DNA from: DATDCY01 sp964513745
GTDB taxonomy: Bacteria; JAUVQV01; DATDCY01
Assembly: GCA_964513745.1 (NCBI GenBank)
Contig: CAZEOK010000002.1
Location: 1 to 64,000, forward strand
DNA length: 64,000 nt
Reading direction: 5' to 3'
Of the stretch, positions 34,364 through 42,759 are shown one piece after another; the first letter of the stretch is position 1, and every line of letters starts with the position of its first letter. A model generated the notes under the pieces. The model saw only the letters and a program-made list of their open reading frames with translations. It did no database searches and was not told the DNA's origin. A program made the translations under genes and the position numbers.

Positions 34364-35983
34364 CTACTGGGTGAACCGGGTGAGGTTCAGCAGGTATTTC
34401 AGGTCCTCGTCGGAAAAGAGGATTCCTGCGCCGAGGAACGCCGAGCGCCGGCTCTCCTCGCCGAGGTCGTCGACGCCGGCGTTGAGGAAGATGTCCCTGT
34501 AGAGCCTGACCTTGCCGCTCAGCTTGAGATGAGGGCCATCCTCGCGGCCGAAGTCCCAGCCGTCGAAACTCAGCAGCATGCGTTCGCCGAAGAGCCGGTA
34601 GTCCAGCCCGGCGCCACCCTGTGACTCGATGAGGCCGCCGCGGAATGTCAGCGGGCCGAATTCCTTGGCGAACTCCAGGGTGTACTTGAGTTTGTCCACC
34701 TCGGTGACAACGGTGCTCTCGTCGAGCTGGTAGCCGCCCTCAGGGCGATCGATGGTGGTCGTTGTATTGGTGACGCTGCGCTTGCCGGCCGGGTCGTCCA
34801 CGATCTCCATCAGGTAGTACTTGTCGTCGCGTGGCTGGAACTTCATGGTCACGTAGTTCTTCAGCTTGGAGGAATTCGCGAGGAACTCGCCGCGATAGCC
34901 GAGGAAGAACCGCATCCTGTCGGTCTCGCCAAGAAGGCGGTTTGCGGAATCGACTGCCGTCTCGATCTTGCCAATCAGGATGTCGTCGTTCACGAGACGC
35001 CCGACGCTGCCCTGCCCGCTGTTGATCTTCTCGGCGATGCCGCCGACCTGCTCGACCGCGTGGTCGACTTTCTCGAGCGATTCGTCGTCGTTGACCAGCC
35101 TCCCCAGCGTACCGGTGCCGCCGTCGACCTTCTTGAGTATCGAGGTCAGGGTTTCCGCGGCCTGCTCCGCCTTCGCCGACGCGGAGCGCAGCGACGCCAT
35201 CAGGCCTCTGAGGTCGTCCCCGCCGTCACGCACAACGCCGCGCAGGTCCTCGGCCGTCCTGGTCAGTTCTGAGGAAAGCTCGTCGGCCCGCCGGTTCAGC
35301 GTCGCCGAGAACTCGCGCAGGTTGGCGATCGTGCCGTGCAGTTCGTCGCGATTGTCGGCGAGCAGCTCGCGGGTGTCGCGGGCGAGCCCCGCGCTCTGCG
35401 CAAGCAGATCGGCCACCCGGCGCCGGTTGTCATCCAGCAACGCGTTCACCCGGTCGACCAGGCTGTTGGTGTTCTGCATCAGCTGCGAGACCGTGGAGTC
35501 CCTGCCGCCGAAGGTCTCCTTGATGCTCGACGCCAGCGAGGAGATCGTCTTGCCCGTGTCGGCGAGCTGCCCGACGAGCTGGTCCAGATCGGTGAGTTCG
35601 CGGCCGGTGACGACCTCGCCCGGAGCGAGGGCGCGCGCCGTGAGCGAACCGGAGGTGATCTCGACATAGCGCTCGGAGAGGATGCCGATCGAGGCCACCG
35701 CGATCACCGAGTCCTCGCGAACGACGACGCCGTCGTCCAACCGCAGGTGCGCGTGCGCCCGCCCCTCCCTGAGGAAGATCCGGTCGACGGAGCCAACCAG
35801 CACGCCGGCCATGCGGACCTTGGCCTTCGGCTCAAGGCCCGAGACGGTCCGGAATACGGCCTCGATGACATACCCCTTCTCGCGGAAGCGGAACTCCCCG
35901 ATCTGGAAGGTCAGCCAGGTGAGCGCCAGCAGGGCCGAGAAGACGACGATGCCGACCTTGGCTTCCGTCGAGAACAACCGCAT
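34364..35983 (-). CDS. mlaD: MCE-family lipid-transport protein (MlaD-like, long form)
   Basis: MCE proteins form periplasmic hexamers that carry lipids between membranes for the MlaEF transporter. The 539 residues comprise an N-terminal anchor helix (about 8-27), the MCE domain (about 35-120), and a long coiled-coil region to about 350. The coiled coil contains two repeats of the form GTLGRLVNDD and GSVGRLVNDD. A C-terminal beta-rich domain (about 355-539, starting FFLGYRGEFL and including YYLMEIVDDP) follows. E. coli MlaD is only about 180 residues; this long form with the C-terminal domain is like those of Deltaproteobacteria and may span further into the periplasm. It follows mlaF after 21 bases. 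Confidence 0.92.
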   Translation of the reverse strand: MRLFSTEAKVGIVVFSALLALTWLTFQIGEFRFREKGYVIEAVFRTVSGLEPKAKVRMAGVLVGSVDRIFLREGRAHAHLRLDDGVVVREDSVIAVASIGILSERYVEITSGSLTARALAPGEVVTGRELTDLDQLVGQLADTGKTISSLASSIKETFGGRDSTVSQLMQNTNSLVDRVNALLDDNRRRVADLLAQSAGLARDTRELLADNRDELHGTIANLREFSATLNRRADELSSELTRTAEDLRGVVRDGGDDLRGLMASLRSASAKAEQAAETLTSILKKVDGGTGTLGRLVNDDESLEKVDHAVEQVGGIAEKINSGQGSVGRLVNDDILIGKIETAVDSANRLLGETDRMRFFLGYRGEFLANSSKLKNYVTMKFQPRDDKYYLMEIVDDPAGKRSVTNTTTTIDRPEGGYQLDESTVVTEVDKLKYTLEFAKEFGPLTFRGGLIESQGGAGLDYRLFGERMLLSFDGWDFGREDGPHLKLSGKVRLYRDIFLNAGVDDLGEESRRSAFLGAGILFSDEDLKYLLNLTRFTQ

Positions 35984-36004
35984 CGCCCCTGCGACCCTCC
36001 CGCC

Positions 36005-36775
36005 CTAGTCCGTGATCGGACCGCGGGCGCTCCCGGTGATGAACTGGTGCACCACCGGGTCCGCGCTGTCGCGGATCTCCTGGGGCGTGCCCACGGCAAT
36101 TATTTTTCCTTTATACAACATGGCTATTCTATCGGCAATCTTGTAGGCGCTCGTCATGTCGTGGGTTATCGCGACCCCCGTCACCCGGAGCCGGTTGCGC
36201 AGCTCGACGATCAGGTCGTTGATCGCATCGGCCCTGATCGGGTCCAGGCCGGTTGTCGGCTCGTCGTAGAGGAGTATCTTCGGTTCCATGGCGAGGGCGC
36301 GCGCGAGGGAAACCCGCTTCTTCATGCCGCCGGAGAGCTCCGACGGCCAGAGCTTCTCGACGTCGTGCAGGCCGACCAGCGCGAGCTTCTCGCGCACCTT
36401 CTCGCGGATGACCGCCTCCTTCAGGTGAGCGTGCTCGCGCAATCCGAAAGCCACGTTGTCGGCCACGCGCAGCGAGTCGAAAAGCGCCGATCCCTGGAAG
36501 AGCATCCCGAACTCCTTGCGGAACTCCTTGAGCTCCCAGCCCTTGAGCCGGGAAACGGGGACGCCATCGACGACCACATCCCCTGCGTCCGGGCGCAACA
36601 AGCCGATGATGTGCTTGAGCAGCACGCTTTTACCGGTCCCCGACCCGCCGATGACGACCATGGTCTCGCCGCGCTCGACGTCCAGGTCAAGTCCGTCGAG
36701 CACCTGGTGCGTCCCGAAGCTCTTGCAGAGCCCGCGGACGCGGATCATCGGTTCGTTCCCGGGCGCGGCCGACAT
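36005..36775 (-). CDS. mlaF: ABC transporter ATP-binding protein MlaF
   Basis: The ATPase of the MCE lipid transporter. The 256-residue protein carries Walker A GGSGTGKSV, Q-loop MLFQGSALFDS, the Mla-type signature LSGGMKKRVSLARA, Walker B ILLYDEPTTGLDPI and H-loop THDM. LFQGSALFDS and SGGMKKR distinguish MlaF from other ABC ATPases. It overlaps the mlaE stop by one base (TGATG). Confidence 0.96.
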   Translation of the reverse strand: MSAAPGNEPMIRVRGLCKSFGTHQVLDGLDLDVERGETMVVIGGSGTGKSVLLKHIIGLLRPDAGDVVVDGVPVSRLKGWELKEFRKEFGMLFQGSALFDSLRVADNVAFGLREHAHLKEAVIREKVREKLALVGLHDVEKLWPSELSGGMKKRVSLARALAMEPKILLYDEPTTGLDPIRADAINDLIVELRNRLRVTGVAITHDMTSAYKIADRIAMLYKGKIIAVGTPQEIRDSADPVVHQFITGSARGPITD

Positions 36776-37554
36776 CAGAAGAAGAATGCCGTGATGAAGT
36801 AGTTGGCGGTGAGGATCAGCATCGAGGAGAGCACGACGGAGTGCGTCGTCGCACGCCCCACACCCTCGGCGCCGCCCTCGGTGACAAAACCCTTGTAACA
36901 GCCGACGATGCTGATGATCATACCGAAGACCGCCGCCTTGACGATCCCGGTGTAGATGTCCTCGAGGGCCAAAAACTCCATGCTCCTGCGGAAGTAGATC
37001 GTGGCGTTGGCGTGCAGCACGAAGACGCTGACGGCGTACCCGCCCGCCATGCCAACCACATCGGCCAGCGCGGTAAGCACCGGGAGCATGACGAGCCCGG
37101 CGAGAAAGCGCGGCACGACGAGGTAGTTCACCGGGTCGGTGGCGAGCGTTTCGAGGGCGTCGATCTGTTCGGTGACCTTCATCGTCCCGAGTTCGGCCGC
37201 CATGCCGGAGCCGACGCGGCCGGAGACGATCAGCCCGGTGAGCACCGGCCCGAGCTCCCGGCAGATCGACAGCGCGACGATCGTCCCCACGAGATCCTCG
37301 GCGTTGAAGCGCCTGAAGCCGGTCATCGTCTGCAGTGCCAGCACCGCGCCGGTGAAGATCGCCGTGATCGTCACGATCGGCAGCGAGCTCACGCCCACGC
37401 TCGCCATCTGTTCGAAAAGGCTGCGAACGCGAAATGGCGGGCGGACTACCCACCCGACCGTGTGGATCAGCAGCAGACACAGGTTCCCCGCCTCCTCGAG
37501 AAAGCGGGTGGTGCCGGCGCCGAGTCTCTCGAAAAATCTGATGAACGCGTTCAT
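36775..37554 (-). CDS. mlaE: MlaE-family ABC transporter permease
   Basis: The integral membrane subunit of the MCE lipid transporter. The 259 residues include an N-terminal amphipathic helix and five to six membrane helices, with conserved LTGLIVSGRVGSGMAAELGTMKVTEQIDAL and the DPVNYLVVPRFLAG segment. It starts with an ATGA overlap on the alr stop and is followed by mlaF and mlaD. Small mlaB/mlaC-like genes are absent from the cluster. Confidence 0.96.
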   Translation of the reverse strand: MNAFIRFFERLGAGTTRFLEEAGNLCLLLIHTVGWVVRPPFRVRSLFEQMASVGVSSLPIVTITAIFTGAVLALQTMTGFRRFNAEDLVGTIVALSICRELGPVLTGLIVSGRVGSGMAAELGTMKVTEQIDALETLATDPVNYLVVPRFLAGLVMLPVLTALADVVGMAGGYAVSVFVLHANATIYFRRSMEFLALEDIYTGIVKAAVFGMIISIVGCYKGFVTEGGAEGVGRATTHSVVLSSMLILTANYFITAFFF

Positions 37555-38762
37555 CGCTCACCCTGCTCATGGTTCTGGGGGCGGGACGCGTGTCCCGCTG
37601 CGCCATCATACCCCACCGCCGCCCCCGAATACACCCGCGGCACCCGCGGTCCGATACCGCAGAAGATCTCGTAGGAGATTGTCCCGGCGTGCGCCGCGAG
37701 TTCGTCCACCGTAATGCGTTCCCCGCCCTGCTCGCCGAGCAGGACGACCTCGTCGCCGACGGCGACCCCCGGGATGCCGGTGACATCGGCCAAGCACAGG
37801 TCCATGCAGACGGTGCCGACCACCGGCGCGCGCGCCCCCCGCACCAGGACGCTGGCGCGATTCGAGAAAGCGCGGCGGTAGCCGTCCGCATAGCCGACCG
37901 GGAGCGTCGCAATCAGGCTTTCCCGCCGGGTCACGAATGTCCCGCCGTAGCTCAGCGGGGTTCCGGCCGGGACACGCTTGAGGAACGCGACGGCGGTCGA
38001 GAGGACCATCACCGGGCGCAACTCACCGGCGTGGGGAAGCCTGGACGCCGGCGCCGCGCCGTAGAGCATGATCCCGGGACGGACGAGGTTCCCAGCCGGA
38101 TTGCCGGGCATCAGCAGTGCGCTGTTGGCGATGTGCTTCCAGCGCACGGGTCCGGCAACCGCCTCCACGGCGTCGCAGACGGCCCGAAACGCCGCGATCT
38201 GCCGGGCGGTCACCGGGCTCGCGTGCTGCTCGGCCTCGCTGGGGTGGGACATGATCCCTTCGAGGACCAGGTGGGGGAAGTCCCGCAACCGGGCGACGAA
38301 AGGCAGCACATCGGCTGGCGCGATGCCGATGCGCCCCATCCCGGTGTCGACCTTGAGGTGGACGACAACGCGCCGGCCCGAGCGCTGCGCCTCGCGCTCG
38401 AGCGCCTCGGCGAACGCAAGCGTGTACAAGGTCAGCGAACAGCCCAGCCGAGTCATCTCTGCGGCGCGGTCGGGCGACACCTCGCTGAGCAGCAGCACGG
38501 GGGCGTCGATGCCGGCCGCCCGCAGCGAGCGGACCTCCCCGGGCGTGGCTGCACCGAGTTTGGCGGCACCGGCGGCGAGGGCCGCCCGCGCCGACCAGAT
38601 GGCGCCATGCCCGTAGGCGTCGGCTTTCACCACGGCGAGGACCCGCCGCTCGGGTCCCGCCAGGCGCACGGCCAGGCGCACGTTGTGCCCGAGAGCATCG
38701 AGGTCGATCCTGGCACGCGTCGGGCGACCCGCGGACAAGGGTGCGGAATATTCCGGACTCAC
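37551..38762 (-). CDS. alr: Alanine racemase
   Basis: A PLP enzyme making D-alanine for peptidoglycan. At 403 residues it is slightly long owing to a C-terminal tail of about 30. The PLP lysine is K46 in VVKADAYGHG and the second catalytic base is Y272 in LSYGGTF. GRIGI, the IANSALLM segment and the GTVCMD motif are present. The GTG at 38762 overlaps the dnaB stop as GTGA, and the stop overlaps mlaE as ATGA. It is thus inserted seamlessly between replication and lipid-transport genes. Confidence 0.96.
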   Translation of the reverse strand: MSPEYSAPLSAGRPTRARIDLDALGHNVRLAVRLAGPERRVLAVVKADAYGHGAIWSARAALAAGAAKLGAATPGEVRSLRAAGIDAPVLLLSEVSPDRAAEMTRLGCSLTLYTLAFAEALEREAQRSGRRVVVHLKVDTGMGRIGIAPADVLPFVARLRDFPHLVLEGIMSHPSEAEQHASPVTARQIAAFRAVCDAVEAVAGPVRWKHIANSALLMPGNPAGNLVRPGIMLYGAAPASRLPHAGELRPVMVLSTAVAFLKRVPAGTPLSYGGTFVTRRESLIATLPVGYADGYRRAFSNRASVLVRGARAPVVGTVCMDLCLADVTGIPGVAVGDEVVLLGEQGGERITVDELAAHAGTISYEIFCGIGPRVPRVYSGAAVGYDGAAGHASRPQNHEQGER

Positions 38763-40120
38763 TCCTGGTAGCCCGGCGCCAGGTTCCCGAAGCGGGTGCA
38801 TTCCTTGCGGAAAGCCAGCTTCACGGTGCCCGTGGGCCCGTTGCGCTGTTTGCGGACGATGACCTCCGCGACGCCCTGCTGCTGGTCGGCGTCGTCCCGG
38901 TACATGTCTTCCCTGAAGATGAAGGCCACGACGTCGGCGTCCTGCTCGATGGCACCGGATTCGCGCAGATCCGAAAGCTGCGGCCGCTTGTCCCCGCCGC
39001 GCGACTCGACCGCGCGCGAGAGCTGCGACAGCGCGATCACGGGCACCTTGAGCTCCTTGGCGAGGCTCTTGAGCGAGCGCGAGATCTCCGAGATCTCCTG
39101 CTGCCGGCTCTCCGAGCGATCGCGCCCGCGGATCAGCTGCAGGTAATCGACGATCACGAGCGCAAGCCCGCTCTCGGCCTTGAGCCGCCGTGACTTGGCG
39201 CGGATCTCCAAGACCGTGCAGGCCGCCGAGTCGTCGATGAAGATCGGCGCCTCGGCGAGCTTGCCCGCGGCGCGCGAGAGCAGCGGCCAGTCCTCGCGGC
39301 TGAGAAAACCGCGGCGCAGACGGTTGCCGTCGACCCCGGAGACGGAGCTGAGCATGCGCATCGCGAGCTGCTCGCGGCTCATCTCGAGCGAGAAAACCGC
39401 CACGGGCAGCCGTTCCTCCAGGCCGATGTGCTCGGCGATGTTGAGGACGAACGCGGTCTTGCCCATGCTCGGCCGGCCGGCGATGATCACCAGGTCCGAG
39501 GGCTGGAAGCCGCACGTCATCTGGTCGAGATCAGTGAAACCCGAAGCGACGCCGGTTACGTGGTGCTTCTTTTCGAAGAGTTTCTCGATGACCTTGAAGC
39601 TGTCCTTCATGACCGCGCGAAGCGGCACGAAGCCGTTGCGCACGCTGCGCTCGGAGAGCAGGAAGATGCGCCGCTCTGCCTCGTCGAGAACCTGCTCGAC
39701 GTCGCGGGACCCCTCGTAGCTCATCGCGGCGATCTCGGTGGAAGCCGAGATCAGACCGCGCATCATCGCCTTCTCGCGGACGATGCGCGCGTGGTAGGCG
39801 ATGTTGGCCGCCGTCGGCACCAGGTCCACGAGCGAGGACAGGTAGGCGGCGCCGCCGGCCTCCTCTAGCTGGTTTTTCTGCTCGAGGCGCTCGCGCAGCG
39901 TGATCAGGTCGATCGACTCGTCGCGCTCGAACAGGTCGAGCATCGCGGCGAAGAGACGGCGGTGCTGCCCGCGGTAGAAATCCTCCGGCTGCAGCAACTC
40001 GATGACCCGGGGCAGGACCGCGTTGTCCAGCAAAACGGCGCCGAGGACGGACTGCTCCGCTTCGAGGTTTTGCGGCGGGAGCCGATCGTACCCGGCGTCA
40101 GCGGCGGCCGTGGGCGCCAT
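38759..40120 (-). CDS. dnaB: Replicative DNA helicase DnaB
   Basis: The hexameric helicase at the replication fork. The 453 residues have the N-terminal domain beginning LPPQNLEAEQSVLGA, the linker, and the RecA-like core with Walker A GRPSMGKT, SLEMSREQLAMRML, Walker B VIVDYLQLIRG, SRSLKSLAKELKVPVIALSQLSR and the arginine finger region. No intein interrupts it. A GGAGG lies eight bases before the ATG. It follows rplI after 21 bases, the usual pairing. Confidence 0.97.
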   Translation of the reverse strand: MAPTAAADAGYDRLPPQNLEAEQSVLGAVLLDNAVLPRVIELLQPEDFYRGQHRRLFAAMLDLFERDESIDLITLRERLEQKNQLEEAGGAAYLSSLVDLVPTAANIAYHARIVREKAMMRGLISASTEIAAMSYEGSRDVEQVLDEAERRIFLLSERSVRNGFVPLRAVMKDSFKVIEKLFEKKHHVTGVASGFTDLDQMTCGFQPSDLVIIAGRPSMGKTAFVLNIAEHIGLEERLPVAVFSLEMSREQLAMRMLSSVSGVDGNRLRRGFLSREDWPLLSRAAGKLAEAPIFIDDSAACTVLEIRAKSRRLKAESGLALVIVDYLQLIRGRDRSESRQQEISEISRSLKSLAKELKVPVIALSQLSRAVESRGGDKRPQLSDLRESGAIEQDADVVAFIFREDMYRDDADQQQGVAEVIVRKQRNGPTGTVKLAFRKECTRFGNLAPGYQE

Positions 40121-40141
40121 GGGCGGGACCTCCGGGAGACC

Positions 40142-40585
40142 TTACTCCCGGACGACCCAGACCTTCAGGGCCGCGGTGACCTCGGGAGCCAGTTTCACGG
40201 GCACCGTGTAGATACCGAGGGTCTTGATGGGCTCCTCGACGGTGATCTGACGCTTGTCGATCGCGATCCCCTCTTTCTCGAGGGCCGCGGCGATGTCCAT
40301 GGTGGTCACGGTTCCGAAGAGCCTGTCGCTCTCGCCCGCCGGCTGGCGGATCGTAAGAGACAGCGCCCCGAGCCTGGCCGCCAGGGTCTCGGCCTCCTGG
40401 CGGACCTTGGCCTGGACCTTGACGTAGCGCTTCTTCTCGACCGCGATGCGGGCGAGGTTCTTCTCGCTGGCCTCGAACGCCAGCTCGCGGGGCATCAGGA
40501 AGTTGCGGGCGTACCCCGGGGCGACCGTCACCACATCCCCGACCTTGCCGAGCCTCTCGATGTCTGCCTTGAGGATGACTTTCAT
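40142..40585 (-). CDS. rplI: 50S ribosomal protein L9
   Basis: L9 binds 23S rRNA and helps keep frame. The 147-residue protein shows MKVILKADIERLGKVGDVVTVAPGYARNFLMP as N-terminal domain, the long central helix and the C-terminal domain. An AGGAG lies upstream of the ATG. It heads the rplI-dnaB-alr-mla-radA unit. In many relatives rplI lies next to rpsR and DUF2232; here those are 30 kb away. Confidence 0.96.
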   Translation of the reverse strand: MKVILKADIERLGKVGDVVTVAPGYARNFLMPRELAFEASEKNLARIAVEKKRYVKVQAKVRQEAETLAARLGALSLTIRQPAGESDRLFGTVTTMDIAAALEKEGIAIDKRQITVEEPIKTLGIYTVPVKLAPEVTAALKVWVVRE

Positions 40586-40627
40586 GGCGTCTGTCGCACT
40601 CCTTTTCTCAATCGCAGGATCTCACCC

Positions 40628-40645
40628 GCTCCGGTTCCCCGGAGC
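40628..40645 (-). promoter_or_regulatory. Leader hairpin of the rplI operon
   Basis: On the minus strand GCTCCGG-GGAA-CCGGAGC forms a perfect seven-pair stem with a GNRA-type GGAA tetraloop in the untranslated leader, about 43 bases before the rplI start. It may be a protein-binding or stability element; no U tract follows, so it is not an intrinsic terminator. Confidence 0.5.
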
Positions 40646-40676
40646 GCCCCGCCTCGTCTTGCGGGCCGAAACGTGA

Positions 40677-40706
40677 ATGATAGGGATGCCGGGTGGCACT
40701 TGTCAA
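40677..40706 (-). promoter_or_regulatory. Sigma-70-like promoter of rplI-dnaB
   Basis: A perfect TTGACA (40701-40706), an 18-base spacer and TATCAT (40677-40682) face rplI. The -35 box contains the stop codon of ricT. Confidence 0.7.
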
Positions 40707-41716
40707 GAAGGTGACCGTCCGCCGGGGCCCGGCCGCCCGGAACGGTCCCGGGAACCGCCGCGTCCCTGCCGACGGCCGCCTTGTCCACGGCGGACACCCT
40801 GGTCGCGTCGCTCCTGCCGCCCATCGGCGCCGGCGCGCTCGGGGGTCGCGGCCGGGATCTGCGGCCCGGCCTTCGACTCCGTGGTTCCGGCCGCGGCGGC
40901 GGGCGCCTCCTCGGGTCGAGGCCCGCGGCTCCAGTCCTTCTTCGGCACCTTCACGAACTCTCCCCCCTCGATCTCCACCGTGAAGGCGTCCTCGAAGATA
41001 TTGTGCTTGCGCACCCGGCCGACCCCCTCGCGCACGCGCACCTTTTCACCGATCCTGGGCAAACCCTGCTTGAACTCCTCGTAGACCCGCGCCTCGTAGC
41101 CGAGGCAGCACATCAGCCTGCCGCAAACCCCGGAAACCTTTCCGGGCGAGAGCGGCAGGTCCTGGTCCTTGGCCATGCGGATCGAGATCGGTTCGAAGTC
41201 TGAGAGGAAACTCGCGCAGCACAGCTCCCGGCCGCAGATCCCGTAGCCGCCGATCATGCGGGCCTCGTCGCGCACGCCGATCTGGCGCATCTCGATGCGC
41301 ATCCGGCACTCGTGGGCCAGCTCCTTGACGAGCTGACGGAAGTCGACCCGCCCGTCGGCGGTGAAGTAGAAGACCGCCTTGCCGCCCTCGAAGAGGTACT
41401 CGACCTCGACCAGCTTCATCGGCAGCTGGAGACGGGCGATGGCGCCGCAACAGTACCGGTAGGCTTCGCGTTCGAGCTCCTGGTGGCGCAGCACCCTGGC
41501 CTCGTCCTCGGCGCTGGCGCGGCGCAGGATTTTGCGGAAGGTGACCTTGACGTATTCCTCGTCGAGCCGCTGCGGGTTGGAGACCACGGTCCCGAGCGTC
41601 AGTCCGTCGGGCGTCGGGACGATAACCCGGTCGCCGATCGTGAGCTCCTGCAGGGCCGTGTCGTAGTCCTGGATCTTGCCCCCTTCGCGGAGGCGAACCT
41701 TCACGACTTCGATCAT
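40703..41716 (-). CDS. ricT: PSP1-domain protein RicT (YaaT-like)
   Basis: RicT is part of the RicAFT (Y-) complex that supports RNase Y-dependent mRNA maturation in Firmicutes; homologues are widespread. The 337 residues contain the PSP1 domain with an Fe-S-type cysteine set C161, C166, C167, C198, C203 and C204 (YGICGRELCC and VSGVCGRLMCC). A basic low-complexity C-terminal tail of about 70 residues follows, rich in Arg/Gly/Gln and probably disordered. The tail could bind RNA. It stands downstream of holB, as is common. Partners RicA and RicF are not in the window. Confidence 0.92.
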   Translation of the reverse strand: MIEVVKVRLREGGKIQDYDTALQELTIGDRVIVPTPDGLTLGTVVSNPQRLDEEYVKVTFRKILRRASAEDEARVLRHQELEREAYRYCCGAIARLQLPMKLVEVEYLFEGGKAVFYFTADGRVDFRQLVKELAHECRMRIEMRQIGVRDEARMIGGYGICGRELCCASFLSDFEPISIRMAKDQDLPLSPGKVSGVCGRLMCCLGYEARVYEEFKQGLPRIGEKVRVREGVGRVRKHNIFEDAFTVEIEGGEFVKVPKKDWSRGPRPEEAPAAAAGTTESKAGPQIPAATPERAGADGRQERRDQGVRRGQGGRRQGRGGSRDRSGRPGPGGRSPS

Positions 41717-41771
41717 GCGTGTTTCCCCCGTGCGGCGGGACACCGGACGCGTGCAGCCGCGGTGATCAGGA

Positions 41772-42755
41772 TCATTGCCTCGTCCCTGCGACCTCGACCG
41801 CTCCCACGAGCAGCGTGGCGAGCGCAAGTTTCGCGTTGGGAGGGCGGTCGCCCTCGAGTCGCCGATGGGTTTCCAGCGCGCCGGCAAGCAGCCGGCCGAT
41901 CTGCTCGGTCTCCAGCCGTTCGAGCAGAGCCGGCACCACCACGGAGCCAGCCCCGCGGTCGCCGAGTCGGTGTCGCACCGCAAGCCGTGAGAAACCGATG
42001 AGGGCCTGCAGCGACGACAGCGCCTTCTCGCGCGCCTCCCCGGTGGTTTCGGCGAACGACAGCGCTGCGCCTCGGTCGCCGGCCGCGAGCGCGTCGAGAA
42101 CGGTGCGTACGGCGGCGGCCGTCTCCTGCCAGAGCATCCCGTCGCGCTGCAAGGCGGTACCGGGGCTGCCTTCGGCCAGCGCCGCGGCCTGCCGCGCCGA
42201 CTGCACCGGCCAGCCATTGCGGCGCAGCACCTCCGCAACCTCGTCCTCGGAGAGAGCGCCGAACGACACCTGCTGGCACCGTGAACGCACGGTCGGCGGC
42301 AGTGCCCCGGCGCGCGTCGCAATCAGCACGATGACCCGCCCGGGTGGCGGCTCCTCTAACGTCTTGAGCAGTGCGTTCGCTCCCTCGGTCGTCAGTGCAG
42401 CCGCCGGGTCGAGAATCGCCGCCTTGTGCCTGCCGTGGCCCGGCGACTGGACGAGCCACTCTCCGAGGTCACGCACCTGCTCGACGCCGATGGATTTCCT
42501 CTTCTCGACGAGGGTCACTTCAATCAGGTCCGGGTGTGCGCCCCCTCCAACCCGCCGGCACGATTCACACACGCCGCAGGGCCCTTCCGACGCCTCCGGG
42601 CAGAGCCAGGCACGGACGAACTCCCGCGCGGCAAGATGCTTGCCAACGCCCTCGGGCCCGAGGAAGAGATATCCGGTGTGGACCGTCGCGCGCGCCAGCG
42701 CGCGGGAGAGCTGCTGCTTTGCCCGATGGTGCCCGACGAGGCTCGCGAAGAACAT
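41772..42755 (-). CDS. holB: DNA polymerase III subunit delta prime
   Basis: A clamp-loader subunit. The 327-residue protein has the AAA+ N-terminal fold with GPEGVGKH (33-40), a zinc module of four cysteines (C52, C60, C63, C66), KTLEEPPP and the sensor SRCQQVSF. The helical collar domain follows, less conserved. The ATG has GAGG upstream and lies four bases after the tmk stop. The tmk-holB-ricT order is conserved in many bacteria. Confidence 0.93.
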   Translation of the reverse strand: MFFASLVGHHRAKQQLSRALARATVHTGYLFLGPEGVGKHLAAREFVRAWLCPEASEGPCGVCESCRRVGGGAHPDLIEVTLVEKRKSIGVEQVRDLGEWLVQSPGHGRHKAAILDPAAALTTEGANALLKTLEEPPPGRVIVLIATRAGALPPTVRSRCQQVSFGALSEDEVAEVLRRNGWPVQSARQAAALAEGSPGTALQRDGMLWQETAAAVRTVLDALAAGDRGAALSFAETTGEAREKALSSLQALIGFSRLAVRHRLGDRGAGSVVVPALLERLETEQIGRLLAGALETHRRLEGDRPPNAKLALATLLVGAVEVAGTRQ

Positions 42756-42759
42756 CGCC

